DNA from: JBDRCU01 sp043821485
GTDB lineage: Bacteria > Patescibacteriota > Minisyncoccia > 2-02-FULL-40-12 > IGHO2-01-FULL-4-A
NCBI GenBank assembly: GCA_043821485.1
Contig: JBDRCU010000030.1
Span: 1 to 38,554 of the forward strand
Direction: 5' to 3'
DNA length: 38,554 bases
Shown here: one piece after another, positions 28,307-36,952 of the stretch
Numbering within the stretch: position 1 is the first letter of the stretch
Layout: each line of letters opens with the position of its first letter
The notes under the pieces: model-generated
Told to the model about the DNA's origin: nothing
What the model saw: only the letters and a program-made list of their open reading frames with translations
Database searches by the model: none
Made by a program: the position numbers and the translations under genes

Positions 28307-28807
28307 TTAATATGTATTAACAAATGAATCGAGCAAAAATGACGCAGGTTGTGTTATATTCGTACTTTCAAAAACTGCCTGAAGACGCACTGTCTTGTGT
28401 GTCTCGTCAGCATAATTATATGTAGTAAAATTTAAATCAGAAATTTTCGTTCTATCACTTGTAATCGGAATGAATTCACCGTTTCCTATCTTCATATAGA
28501 TTGTTTCGTTATCAAAGTCGAGGACTATCGGATTTGATGAGAATCCCGTTTTATCAACTGACAATGTTGTTCCGGAGCTTCCTACAGAAGGAATGTTAAT
28601 CTGATCTGCTCCGCGAACAGCCCATTTGAATTTCTGTTCTACAAAACGCACATCTTCAAGAAGGCTGGTTCTGGTATCGATTTTATTACTGCTTCCAAGC
28701 AGGGCATTCGTCATAACCATGGTTGCTCCGATGAAAACGCCGATTATTGCGATATAGGCTAGAGTTTCGATTAGTGTAAATCCTTTTTGTTGATTCTGGT
28801 TAGGCAT
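28307..28807 (-). CDS. Type II pseudopilin/PilW-like prepilin
   Basis: 166 aa. QKG followed by FTLIETLAYIAIIGVFIGA is a classical prepilin peptidase site (G-F with Glu at +5) and class III/IV pilin helix. The C-terminal domain (SVDKTGFSSNPIVLDFDNE, LNFTTYNYADETHKTVRLQA) resembles PilW/GspJ-type minor pilins. It would be cleaved and N-methylated by a PilD-type peptidase, which is not in this window. It begins 1 nt after the prepilin-propeller fusion. Confidence 0.82.
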   Translation of the reverse strand: MPNQNQQKGFTLIETLAYIAIIGVFIGATMVMTNALLGSSNKIDTRTSLLEDVRFVEQKFKWAVRGADQINIPSVGSSGTTLSVDKTGFSSNPIVLDFDNETIYMKIGNGEFIPITSDRTKISDLNFTTYNYADETHKTVRLQAVFESTNITQPASFLLDSFVNTY

Positions 28808-28808
28808 A

Positions 28809-30242
28809 TTAGGGCGATGAAGTTAATATCTGTAGTGCGTTTTCATGATTTACTGAAATATAAACATAGTTGCGGTAGTAAGCTATGCCCGTGGACTCTG
28901 CGATCAAATCGTAAAATCCTAAACGGTAAATATTATCAAGGTCAGTAATATCTAAAACCCAGAATTCCATACTTTCACTTGCTGTTCCTAGAAATGCCAG
29001 TTCATCGTTTGCAATATGGAGATCAATAATGCTGGTATTAGGCATGTCATACAAACTTATGATATCTGGGTTATTCGGATTGGTTGCATCAACTACAATA
29101 AATTCTTGATGCTCATCATGATCTCCGCCATTAGTGCGGCCCACGTATACTCTATCATGCGACTTGGCGTGTACAGCCATGCCCTTTTCTGATCCGCCTG
29201 GAGGATCAACATCTTTTATCTTGCTTGGATTTTCAGGATCGCTTACATCGACAATCTGTAGCGACTTGCCGTCATATTGAGCAAGATATGCAATGCCGTC
29301 GAGTACGTTTATCCCCATTATGTCATCTTGCGCTCTTTCATATACGGAAAACAAATATGGTTCAAACGGGTCGGTTATATTAATTATATACATCTCCTTT
29401 TCTATCCCGCCAACATAGGCATATTGACCAAGAGCAAATACCGAACGGCCGTCTTTTGTTGGGCTTAGTGTTAATTTGGAAAGCACCTGCGGATTCGATG
29501 GATTATTGACGTCTATTATGAAAAAATCACCACTGTCACGTTCCACTACATACGCATAACCGCCTTTTACCCAGATGGCTTCAAGGCCTTGTTCTACGTT
29601 GAGCTGGCTTAATAATACAGGGGAAGAAGGATTGCTTACATCAAAAATATGCAGATCGGGATTATTGTCATTGTCAGCTATGCTTGTCAGATAGACGGTA
29701 TTTTTGTGCGCAGCAATATCGGTTCCGTAATTTCCCGCACCTATATTTCCTTCCTCAACAAGAATTGGATTACTCCAGTCGCCGATATACCAATTTTCTG
29801 CTATGATATCCTGCCATCGTGTCAGGCGCTGGACTAAAGAAACTTCTTTTTGCCGTGGGGGATCTCCGTAAACAATGTTTACATCAATTTCTTTTGTGTC
29901 ATCGTCGACGTAGGCAATTGTTACGGTTCTTGTAAAACCATTTTCCTCATCAGGAGAATCAACGTCCAAAAACCAGCGATTGTTTTGGAAAATGAGGCCA
30001 TGGCTTCCTGCTATTAATGAATCAAAGTCAAGATTTCTCATTGATCGTACAGCTTCCATACTATTATGTGCGATTGTATTTGCTTCCTGTCTAAGCGAAG
30101 ATCCGGATGAGCTCTCCTGCGACATAAGAAAAAGAGTCAAAACAGCGCTCATAAAAATAACGAAAATCGTAATTGCAATAATTGCTTCCAATAGGGAATA
30201 GCCTTTATCGTTTAATTTTTTAATAAATATTGCCGGTTTCAT
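28809..30242 (-). CDS. Prepilin fused to an LVIVD-type beta-propeller
   Basis: 477 aa. KG-YSLLEAIIAITIFVIFMS (prepilin site with Glu +5) opens the protein, a linker domain follows to about residue 155, and then repeats such as LHIFDVSNPSSPVLLSQL, FFIIDVNNPSNPQVLSKL, LQIVDVSDPENP and FIVVDATNPNNP recur every 45-50 residues to the end. These are LVIVD repeats, which build a beta-propeller of about seven blades. A pilin of this size with a propeller would display it on the pilus surface or tip, so adhesion is a natural guess. It overlaps the preceding FimT-like gene by 23 nt. Confidence 0.85.
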   Translation of the reverse strand: MKPAIFIKKLNDKGYSLLEAIIAITIFVIFMSAVLTLFLMSQESSSGSSLRQEANTIAHNSMEAVRSMRNLDFDSLIAGSHGLIFQNNRWFLDVDSPDEENGFTRTVTIAYVDDDTKEIDVNIVYGDPPRQKEVSLVQRLTRWQDIIAENWYIGDWSNPILVEEGNIGAGNYGTDIAAHKNTVYLTSIADNDNNPDLHIFDVSNPSSPVLLSQLNVEQGLEAIWVKGGYAYVVERDSGDFFIIDVNNPSNPQVLSKLTLSPTKDGRSVFALGQYAYVGGIEKEMYIINITDPFEPYLFSVYERAQDDIMGINVLDGIAYLAQYDGKSLQIVDVSDPENPSKIKDVDPPGGSEKGMAVHAKSHDRVYVGRTNGGDHDEHQEFIVVDATNPNNPDIISLYDMPNTSIIDLHIANDELAFLGTASESMEFWVLDITDLDNIYRLGFYDLIAESTGIAYYRNYVYISVNHENALQILTSSP

Positions 30243-30660
30243 TTGCTCTTATTGTAAAAGATTTATTATTATCAGTTAATGTAAATGATGATGAACTTGT
30301 TGCTCCGGTTAAGCGGATAAAAACTATTTCATCATTGCCGGAAAGCGTGATGTTCGGCGAAATAGGGAACTCACGATCAAGATCTTGATTCCGTCCAGCG
30401 AATGAATCTCCTGTAAATAGGACATAGTTTTCATTTTCAGCGTCTATATAGAGTCCGTGGCTACTGTCGTATTGATTAGTAATTGCCTGTGTTCGGGTGT
30501 CACGTATCAGCGCCAAGAACAAATCATATTCAGTAGACAAATCATTTGAACTTAGAAAATTTATTCCGATAGGAAGAACAAGGGCAACAATTATAGCAAA
30601 GATTCCCATTGCTATAAGTATTTCTATAAAAGTAAATCCTTTAGAAGTTTTCAGTAACAC
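30220..30660 (-). CDS. FimT/GspH-like prepilin
   Basis: 146 aa. SKG-FTFIEILIAMGIFAIIVALVL carries the prepilin peptidase site and hydrophobic helix with Glu at +5. The following LALIRDTRTQAITNQYDSSHGLYID is typical of FimT/GspH minor pilins (LRxAxxxA region, then G-L-Y-I). Length is normal for the family. It overlaps PilC by 20 nt upstream and the prepilin-propeller gene by 23 nt downstream, showing tight translational coupling. Confidence 0.82.
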   Translation of the reverse strand: MLLKTSKGFTFIEILIAMGIFAIIVALVLPIGINFLSSNDLSTEYDLFLALIRDTRTQAITNQYDSSHGLYIDAENENYVLFTGDSFAGRNQDLDREFPISPNITLSGNDEIVFIRLTGATSSSSFTLTDNNKSFTIRANETGNIY

Positions 30661-31684
30661 TGTAAATAGGGGTTATAATAGATATTGCAACAAAGGCTAC
30701 AGCCAATCCCATAACAAGAAGAAGGAGAGGTTCCAAAAGGTTTGTGACTGATTTGGTCGAATTGTCCAGTTCTTTATCGTAGAAATCTGCCAGATAGATT
30801 CCGGTTTCTGAAAGTTTGCCTGTCTTTTCTCCGACTCCTATCATTTGTGCAAATACTGAAGGGAATAGACGGGGAGATTTAATAAGATGAATTGAAATAG
30901 TATCGCCACTTCCGACATTCGCAGCAATCTTCTCAAGTTTTTTCTTGTAAACTGGATTTTCAACAGTGCTTGAAGTAACTTTGATCGCCTCAACTATTTT
31001 GGTCCCGCCTTTAAGAAGGAGAGACATGGTTCGCGCAACATATACTATATTAAAATCAACAATCATTGTATTAAGTACAGGTACTCTTAGTAGAAACCAT
31101 TCCCATGCATATCTAATGGGTTTGACTTTTAATATTAGCCATAGTCCGATAGATAGTCCAAATAATCCGACAACGAACGGTATTCCATTATCTATCAAAA
31201 AAGTAGCAATACCTATAAATACTCTTGTTGAAAGAGGCAGGTCAACTTTTAAAGATTCAAAAACCGGAAGAATCTTGGGGAATATGAAAAAGATCATTCC
31301 TAGCATCATTCCTACTGTGGCTATGAGTATAATAATGGGATATATCATCGCGCCCCTTGCTTTGCTTTTGAGAGTTTGCTGTTTATCAAGTGCTTCTGCC
31401 AGATAATCCAAATTGTCAGCTAAGGATCCGCTGAGTTCTCCTATCTTGAGAAGGTTTATAAAAAAGCCTCCGAAGAATTTTTCATATTTTTGTAAAGCCG
31501 TATAAAGAGCTGAACCGTTTTTGACTTCTTTAATAAGATGGGTGAAGATTTCTTTCATGTTGGAAGATTTGGTCTGGTCTTTCAAGGCTTTGAGTATTGC
31601 AAGAATTTGCATTCCTGCACGCGACATAACTGCCATGTTTCTAGCAAATAGCATCTTTTCTTTTGATGAGATATATAAAATCAT
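30641..31684 (-). CDS. pilC: Type IV pilus inner-membrane platform protein PilC (GspF family)
   Basis: 347 aa. Two GspF domains, each with LLKIGELSGSLADNLDYLAE (about 76-95) or MIGVGEKTGKLSETGIYLADF (about 281-301, in blocks), and three membrane segments (about 117-140, 165-190, and 318-340) are as in PilC/GspF. It would nucleate the pilus base and couple PilB ATP hydrolysis to pilin insertion. Slightly shorter than the ~400 aa of Pseudomonas PilC because the N-terminal extension is missing. It starts 11 nt after pilB. Confidence 0.93.
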   Translation of the reverse strand: MILYISSKEKMLFARNMAVMSRAGMQILAILKALKDQTKSSNMKEIFTHLIKEVKNGSALYTALQKYEKFFGGFFINLLKIGELSGSLADNLDYLAEALDKQQTLKSKARGAMIYPIIILIATVGMMLGMIFFIFPKILPVFESLKVDLPLSTRVFIGIATFLIDNGIPFVVGLFGLSIGLWLILKVKPIRYAWEWFLLRVPVLNTMIVDFNIVYVARTMSLLLKGGTKIVEAIKVTSSTVENPVYKKKLEKIAANVGSGDTISIHLIKSPRLFPSVFAQMIGVGEKTGKLSETGIYLADFYDKELDNSTKSVTNLLEPLLLLVMGLAVAFVAISIITPIYSVTENF

Positions 31685-31695
31685 TTATTTCTATT

Positions 31696-33468
31696 TTATT
31701 CTTGTGCTGCTCGTATTATTTCTTCAACTGAAGTGAGGCCCTGTGCTGCTTTTTCAAGGCCGTCTGATACCATTGTAGTCATGCCATTCTTAATGGCGAT
31801 CTTCTTAATCGTTGATGCATTTTCGCGTTTGACTATTGCTTCGCGGATTTCATCATCCACTTCAAGAACTTCATAGATGCCAAGACGTCCCTTGTATCCG
31901 ACTGAACACTCATCGCAGCCCTTGGCTGTATAGAATGTTGTATATTTGGATATTTCGGTAGTCGGAAGAGTTTCGATTAGGTGTTTTTTTTCTGCTGGAG
32001 TGAGAGTTTTTTTGACTTTGCATTTATTACAAAGCATTCGTACTAATCTTTGACCTATTGCTATATTAATTGTAGAGGCAATCAGGAATGGTTCAACATT
32101 CATATCTAATAGTCGAGGCAATGTAGTGGGAGCGTCATTGGTATGAAGCGTTGAAAGAAGTTTGTGTCCGGTGAGAGCAGCATTAACTGCAATGCCTGCT
32201 GTTTCTTTATCTCTGATTTCACCAACCATTATTATGTCAGGATCCTGTCTCAATATGGCGCGCAAGCCGTTTGCAAAAGTAAGCTCTGTCCGCGCATTGA
32301 CTTGTATCTGGTTTATTCCGTCCAAAGAGTATTCAATAGGATCTTCAATCGTAATTATTGAAACATCTTTTGTATTAAGGCGTTTGAGTATGGTGTAGAG
32401 AGTAGTCGTTTTACCGGATCCAGTAGGTCCTGTGGCAAGTATCATTCCATAGGGTTTTGTTATCGCTCGTTCGATCCGTTTGCGATCTGCTTTTGAAAAC
32501 GGTATATCTTTGAGATTCTCTATTTGAGTTTTTTCAACCAAAAGTCTAAGCACTGCATCTTCTCCGTAATAGGTTGGCACGACAGAGACACGTACGTCGA
32601 ACTGTTGTGGCATTGATTTAATATCTGTATGAAATCTTCCATCCTGCGCCGCCTGATGTTCGTCAGTACGCATGCCAGCAAGAACTTTAACACGAGTTGT
32701 TATTTCAGCTTGTATGCTTTTGGGCAGAGTAAAAACATCACGCAGAACCCCATCGACACGCATGCGGACCATCAATTTTTCTTTTTCTGGTTTGAAATGA
32801 ATATCCGAAACGTCTTCCCAAAAACCATATTCAACTATGCGATCTATTAAATCTATGATTGCTGACTCATCTTCTTCATTCTTTTCTGCAATAAATGTAA
32901 TTTTTTCAATGTCGCCTTTCAGACGCTTAGCTCTGCCGATCATGGGTTCTTTGCTTTTCTTTTTTGCACTTTCAGATTCCCTGCTACGCTCGTCTTTTTT
33001 GGCTTCGATCTCTTCTTTAGACGCTGGTTTGATTTCAGGCAGATCTGTATTGTCTATGCCCATGGCATGTCTTTCGGTTTTGCCTTTTCTTTTTAAAATA
33101 TCTTTGATGTTTTTAATTATTTCATCCGTATCAGTATATGATTTGACCAGATAAGAAGTTGCGCCAAGTTTTGAAACTTTTTCTATCTCTTGTTCGCTTT
33201 CAACATCTGAAAGAACTATAACAGGAGGTTGTTCAAAACCCTCTTCTCTAACGAGATTTCTTAACACTCCAAAAAAAATGCTAATATCAGCCAAAGGGAG
33301 ATCTATTACAACAAGAGAAGGTCTCTTCTTTGTTATTATCTCAAGTCCCTCCTGCCCTTCGTTTACTGTTATTACAGGAAATCCTTCCTTGGTCAGGCGT
33401 TGACTTAATATCCCGCTTATAAATGCATTTTTTTCTATAAGGAGTATAGATTCCTCTATTTTACGCAT
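31696..33468 (-). CDS. pilB: Pilus assembly ATPase PilB with N-terminal receiver domain
   Basis: 590 aa. Residues 1-125 form a response-regulator receiver domain: the phospho-acceptor Asp56 (SLVVIDLPLAD) and Lys109 are present, but the acidic pair is IE (Glu12) rather than DD, so phosphorylation may be weak. A charged linker (about 130-195) follows. The PilB/GspE core has Walker A GPTGSGKT (347-354), DPDIIMVGEIRD (409-420), HTND, and the C-terminal zinc site C480, C483, C518, C521. It powers pilus extension. It lies 11 nt after the stand-alone receiver gene. The usual MshEN/N1 domain is replaced by the receiver. Confidence 0.92.
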   Translation of the reverse strand: MRKIEESILLIEKNAFISGILSQRLTKEGFPVITVNEGQEGLEIITKKRPSLVVIDLPLADISIFFGVLRNLVREEGFEQPPVIVLSDVESEQEIEKVSKLGATSYLVKSYTDTDEIIKNIKDILKRKGKTERHAMGIDNTDLPEIKPASKEEIEAKKDERSRESESAKKKSKEPMIGRAKRLKGDIEKITFIAEKNEEDESAIIDLIDRIVEYGFWEDVSDIHFKPEKEKLMVRMRVDGVLRDVFTLPKSIQAEITTRVKVLAGMRTDEHQAAQDGRFHTDIKSMPQQFDVRVSVVPTYYGEDAVLRLLVEKTQIENLKDIPFSKADRKRIERAITKPYGMILATGPTGSGKTTTLYTILKRLNTKDVSIITIEDPIEYSLDGINQIQVNARTELTFANGLRAILRQDPDIIMVGEIRDKETAGIAVNAALTGHKLLSTLHTNDAPTTLPRLLDMNVEPFLIASTINIAIGQRLVRMLCNKCKVKKTLTPAEKKHLIETLPTTEISKYTTFYTAKGCDECSVGYKGRLGIYEVLEVDDEIREAIVKRENASTIKKIAIKNGMTTMVSDGLEKAAQGLTSVEEIIRAAQE

Positions 33469-33479
33469 TTTGACTATTA

Positions 33480-33884
33480 TTATTCCCCCTTGTTGCTTTC
33501 GACGAGAGTTTTTACTTCTTTGACTATCTTGTCGAGGTCTTCACTTTTTTTGATATAATCCACTGCGCCTGTCTCACGAGCAAATTTTTCGTCGATCCAG
33601 GTTTTTTCTTTTTTGGGTTCGCCGTAATTTGTTAGGAATGATACGCGTATGTTTTTAGTTTCTTTGTTTTCCTTCAGTTTTGCCAAAACTTCAACTCCTG
33701 TCATCTCTGGCATTTCAACATCGAGAAGTATCAGATCCGGTTTTTTTTCTTTTGCACTTTCAATCCCTTCCTTAGCTCCAAGTGCAGTAATTACATCAAA
33801 ACCAGCTGATTCTAATTTAGTGGAAAAAATTTCCAAGAAATCCTTATTATCGTCAATAACAAGGATTGAATTATTATTAGACAT
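33480..33884 (-). CDS. Stand-alone response-regulator receiver protein
   Basis: 134 aa from the ATG at 33884; an ORF start at 33920 would fall upstream of the -10 box. It is a full CheY-like receiver: acidic pair Asp11/Asp12 (ILVIDDNKD), phospho-acceptor Asp55 (ILLDVEMPEMTG), Thr in SFLTNYG, Lys in DYIKKSED. An insertion EPKKEKTWIDEKFARETG precedes the last strand. No output domain. It is the first gene of the pilus operon and may regulate PilB through its receiver or act as a phosphate sink, as CheY-like pilus regulators do elsewhere. No histidine kinase is encoded here. Confidence 0.9.
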   Translation of the reverse strand: MSNNNSILVIDDNKDFLEIFSTKLESAGFDVITALGAKEGIESAKEKKPDLILLDVEMPEMTGVEVLAKLKENKETKNIRVSFLTNYGEPKKEKTWIDEKFARETGAVDYIKKSEDLDKIVKEVKTLVESNKGE

Positions 33885-33890
33885 GTATTG

Positions 33891-33896
33891 ATTATA
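33891..33896 (-). promoter_or_regulatory. -10 box of the type IV pilus operon
   Basis: TATAAT on the minus strand, 6 nt before the ATG at 33884; TTGCTT 18 nt further upstream is a weak -35. This is the only promoter seen before the receiver-pilB-pilC-pilin genes. Confidence 0.5.
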
Positions 33897-33970
33897 GCCT
33901 ATTTGAGTAGGTTCAAGCAATGAAATGACAACTTGGCATGCGTACTCCGTTTGGTTGAAAAATAATTAGA

Positions 33971-33976
33971 TATAAG
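33971..33976 (+). promoter_or_regulatory. Possible -10 box of the surface beta-helix/transglycosylase gene
   Basis: TATAAG, 13 nt before the ATG at 33990, divergent from the pilus promoter. No convincing -35. Confidence 0.35.
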
Positions 33977-33989
33977 CTAGGCTTCAAAT

Positions 33990-36857
33990 ATGAAATATAG
34001 CCTTCGTTATGGACTATTTATAGTAGTAGGGGCTGTTATCGTCATAGTGGCTTCTTTTGCCTTTTTCTTTAATCTCAGCAATCAGTCAGCTTTAATAAGT
34101 TATGCATTTACTCTTGACGAACGTGGCCAATTGCCCGGTGAATATACGGGTATAGGTACTTCTTTTGATATACAACGAAGCCAATACAAGGATATTTTAG
34201 TTACTTTTGATAAAGAGACACAAGCAAGCATTGAATCAATAACAGGCATGATTGGAATACGCATTGAGCTATCATCGTCATCTAAAGAACTAGCAATAAG
34301 CATCACAATAGATAACCTTGAACCAAACACTACATATTACAAATATGTAGATCATTTAGACACAAGAGAGGATATAACAACAGATGAGACAGGGAGTATA
34401 ACTTTCAATCAAGATGTATCCCAGGCACCTTACATAATGATCTTTGAACATCCAAGCACGTATTTCATTGAAGACGGCGGGGGAGACTGCAATACAATAG
34501 GTACATGGGACGGTGGTACCAAAACATGCACACTAGCAGGAAACATAGATCAAAGTATTGAGATCAAAGATAATGGTATTACTTTAGACGGGGACAATCA
34601 TACAGTGCAAGGACCGGAAAGTAATATTGGAGTTTTTGTGAATGGAGGTACATTTGGAGATATTACTGATGTGACAGTTAAAAATATTGTAGTTACAGGA
34701 TTTTCTAAAGGATTACAGATAAGCAACACTAATAGAGTACACCTCATAAACATTACTGCTCAAAATAATAGTGATGGAGTAGAGTTCCATCGAGCAGAAA
34801 ATTCATCAATAACTCAGAGCACTATTACCAGCAACACTGGTAAGGGTTTGATAGTAGGAAATAGCTCAGATATTAACGATGTCTCTATAAATACAATTAC
34901 GAACAATAACGTAGGTATCGATCTGGGTCTTAACAGTCAAAGCAGTATCACACGCAATGATATCACAGGTAACGGGACTGGTATGGGAATCGGTGCTATC
35001 GGTGGAGCTAATACTTTCTTATGGCGCAATAATATAGACAACACCCAACAAATTAGTATTTTTGCTGACGGCGACACGCAGTTCTATAAGGAATGGCCTA
35101 ACCGTGGAAATTATTGGGCGGATCACAGTCCTCCTACATGTATCCAAGACACTGTCAATCCAAATGAATGCACGAATAGATATACTATTCCCCGTCCATT
35201 ATTTTCCGATAAATATGATGAATATCCTTGGGCTTGTGAGGATGCGTGGGAGACTGGTGTTGACTGTGCAGTTGTGACGCCGACACCGACAGTCACAGCT
35301 ACGCCAACACCGCCTGTTTCAGGTACATGGGGCGAAATAGACAGCCCGACTGGAACAGTAAAAATATACATGGACTTTATACTTGATGAAGCAAGAGTAC
35401 ACAAGATTCTTCCCAATGACTGGATACTAAAAATCCTTGATGATTCCGGAAGTGTGTGGCAGGTGGAAGACGTGACTGACTCAACTGTGGGATGGATAGA
35501 GAGTTCTTTGATCGTTGACGTCACACGTGATTCAAGTTTTGCCGAAGTTGATCCTAGGTCACTGAGTGAGAGAAAGGGAATCATTTATGATTCAGTAAAA
35601 CACTATTTATCAAACAATGATTCTGCGATGTCCTTATATAGTTCTCAGAACAGCTCAAATGATTTCCAGAAGCTTATAAATGCTGGGGTTGTTAGCGAAT
35701 TGGTCCTTGGTATAGCCACAGCCGAGACTGAAATAGTCAATTACGACAATGATTTTACGAGCTATGATTTTGGATTAGGTATAATGCAACTTACTACTAA
35801 AAGTCTGGTGGGAATGGGTTCACATGTTAACGTACCCGTATGTGATGAGAAGAGTGAAGAACCTGCGTGCTTCACCGACACATATCGAAGACCAATTCTT
35901 AATTCCAGTTTTACTTTTCCAGGCAGAGATTATATCAGCTATCACACTTACAATAATTCAGTACAGTCATTTTACGCCAATATTAAAGACGGTATAAGAA
36001 CTTTACAGCAAAAATATGAATGGGCAGTCGCCAAGTTTAATAGTGACCCCAGAACTTCCTATGTTTCCAGCAGGACAGGGGAATCCATAGACAAGAAGCA
36101 CATGAAATTACTATATGCCACTAGAGGATATAATGCGATAGGAAGTGGCTGTTATCCGTTGTTTAATAATATAAATCCAGATTATCTCGCAGACGTTAAG
36201 GTCGGATTTGAGAATGCAGGGGAAGAATTTGCCATTCCGTTATCCGAAAGATCAGACCTAACGGCACTATCCAGTGCTTTTGACATTGCAGTACGCGAAC
36301 AGCAGTATATATCCGCATGTAGCCCCATATATTTACAGATAAGAAATTCAGCTGGTCAGGTGACCGGATATGATGGATCAACATTCAGGGATGAAATACC
36401 AGAGGTCGTTATGGATAGGGATACATATAGACACGCTTCGATACTTTTGGACATGGGGGATTATGAGTTTATCGTTATAGGATTTGGCGAAGGAACCTAT
36501 AGTTTACCGGCTGGTACCATGTATTTTGGTTCTGAGGTGCATTTTAGCGCTTTAGATATTCCAATCACAGCCGGGGAGATACATATATATGAATTCGACT
36601 GGGATAAATTAAGTAAAGGTGAGAAGGGTACTACTGTATCCGTGGATTTCGAAGGTGATGGGGTTATAGACGTAGAATTTAAATCAGACACAGAGCTTAC
36701 GGCTGAAGAGTTTGAAGAAGCGTCGAAAAAGATTACTATATGTCATATACCTCCTGGCAATCCCTCCAATGCGCACATAATCACAATTGGTGCCCCCGCG
36801 CTGAAAGCACACCTAAAACATGGGGATTATGAAGGAGAATGTGATGAAGTGTTATAA
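33990..36857 (+). CDS. Multidomain surface protein: beta-helix, SH3-like and lytic transglycosylase-like domains
   Basis: 955 aa. N-terminal anchor at about 9-28. A right-handed beta-helix (NosD/PbH1 type, about 160-370) has repeats such as ITLDGDNHTVQG, VHLINITAQNNSDGVEFH and SSITRNDITGNGTGM. A PT-rich linker (TPTPTVTATPTPP, about 427-440) leads to an SH3-like domain (about 445-510). A lysozyme/SLT-like domain has ATAETEIVNYDNDF (likely catalytic Glu near 577) and FGLGIMQLTTKSL. The C-terminus carries ITICHIPPGNPSNAH...HGDYEGECDE, a motif seen at the ends of surface proteins. It probably binds and cuts peptidoglycan at the cell surface. Confidence 0.85.
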   Translation: MKYSLRYGLFIVVGAVIVIVASFAFFFNLSNQSALISYAFTLDERGQLPGEYTGIGTSFDIQRSQYKDILVTFDKETQASIESITGMIGIRIELSSSSKELAISITIDNLEPNTTYYKYVDHLDTREDITTDETGSITFNQDVSQAPYIMIFEHPSTYFIEDGGGDCNTIGTWDGGTKTCTLAGNIDQSIEIKDNGITLDGDNHTVQGPESNIGVFVNGGTFGDITDVTVKNIVVTGFSKGLQISNTNRVHLINITAQNNSDGVEFHRAENSSITQSTITSNTGKGLIVGNSSDINDVSINTITNNNVGIDLGLNSQSSITRNDITGNGTGMGIGAIGGANTFLWRNNIDNTQQISIFADGDTQFYKEWPNRGNYWADHSPPTCIQDTVNPNECTNRYTIPRPLFSDKYDEYPWACEDAWETGVDCAVVTPTPTVTATPTPPVSGTWGEIDSPTGTVKIYMDFILDEARVHKILPNDWILKILDDSGSVWQVEDVTDSTVGWIESSLIVDVTRDSSFAEVDPRSLSERKGIIYDSVKHYLSNNDSAMSLYSSQNSSNDFQKLINAGVVSELVLGIATAETEIVNYDNDFTSYDFGLGIMQLTTKSLVGMGSHVNVPVCDEKSEEPACFTDTYRRPILNSSFTFPGRDYISYHTYNNSVQSFYANIKDGIRTLQQKYEWAVAKFNSDPRTSYVSSRTGESIDKKHMKLLYATRGYNAIGSGCYPLFNNINPDYLADVKVGFENAGEEFAIPLSERSDLTALSSAFDIAVREQQYISACSPIYLQIRNSAGQVTGYDGSTFRDEIPEVVMDRDTYRHASILLDMGDYEFIVIGFGEGTYSLPAGTMYFGSEVHFSALDIPITAGEIHIYEFDWDKLSKGEKGTTVSVDFEGDGVIDVEFKSDTELTAEEFEEASKKITICHIPPGNPSNAHIITIGAPALKAHLKHGDYEGECDEVL

Positions 36858-36952
36858 TAAATAGAGGTACTAGTTTGGGAAACGGAAAAAAAGGATGTGC
36901 CCGATTAACCCAAAGAAAAAGATAAAACTAAAAAGAGTAAAAAGAAATAATA

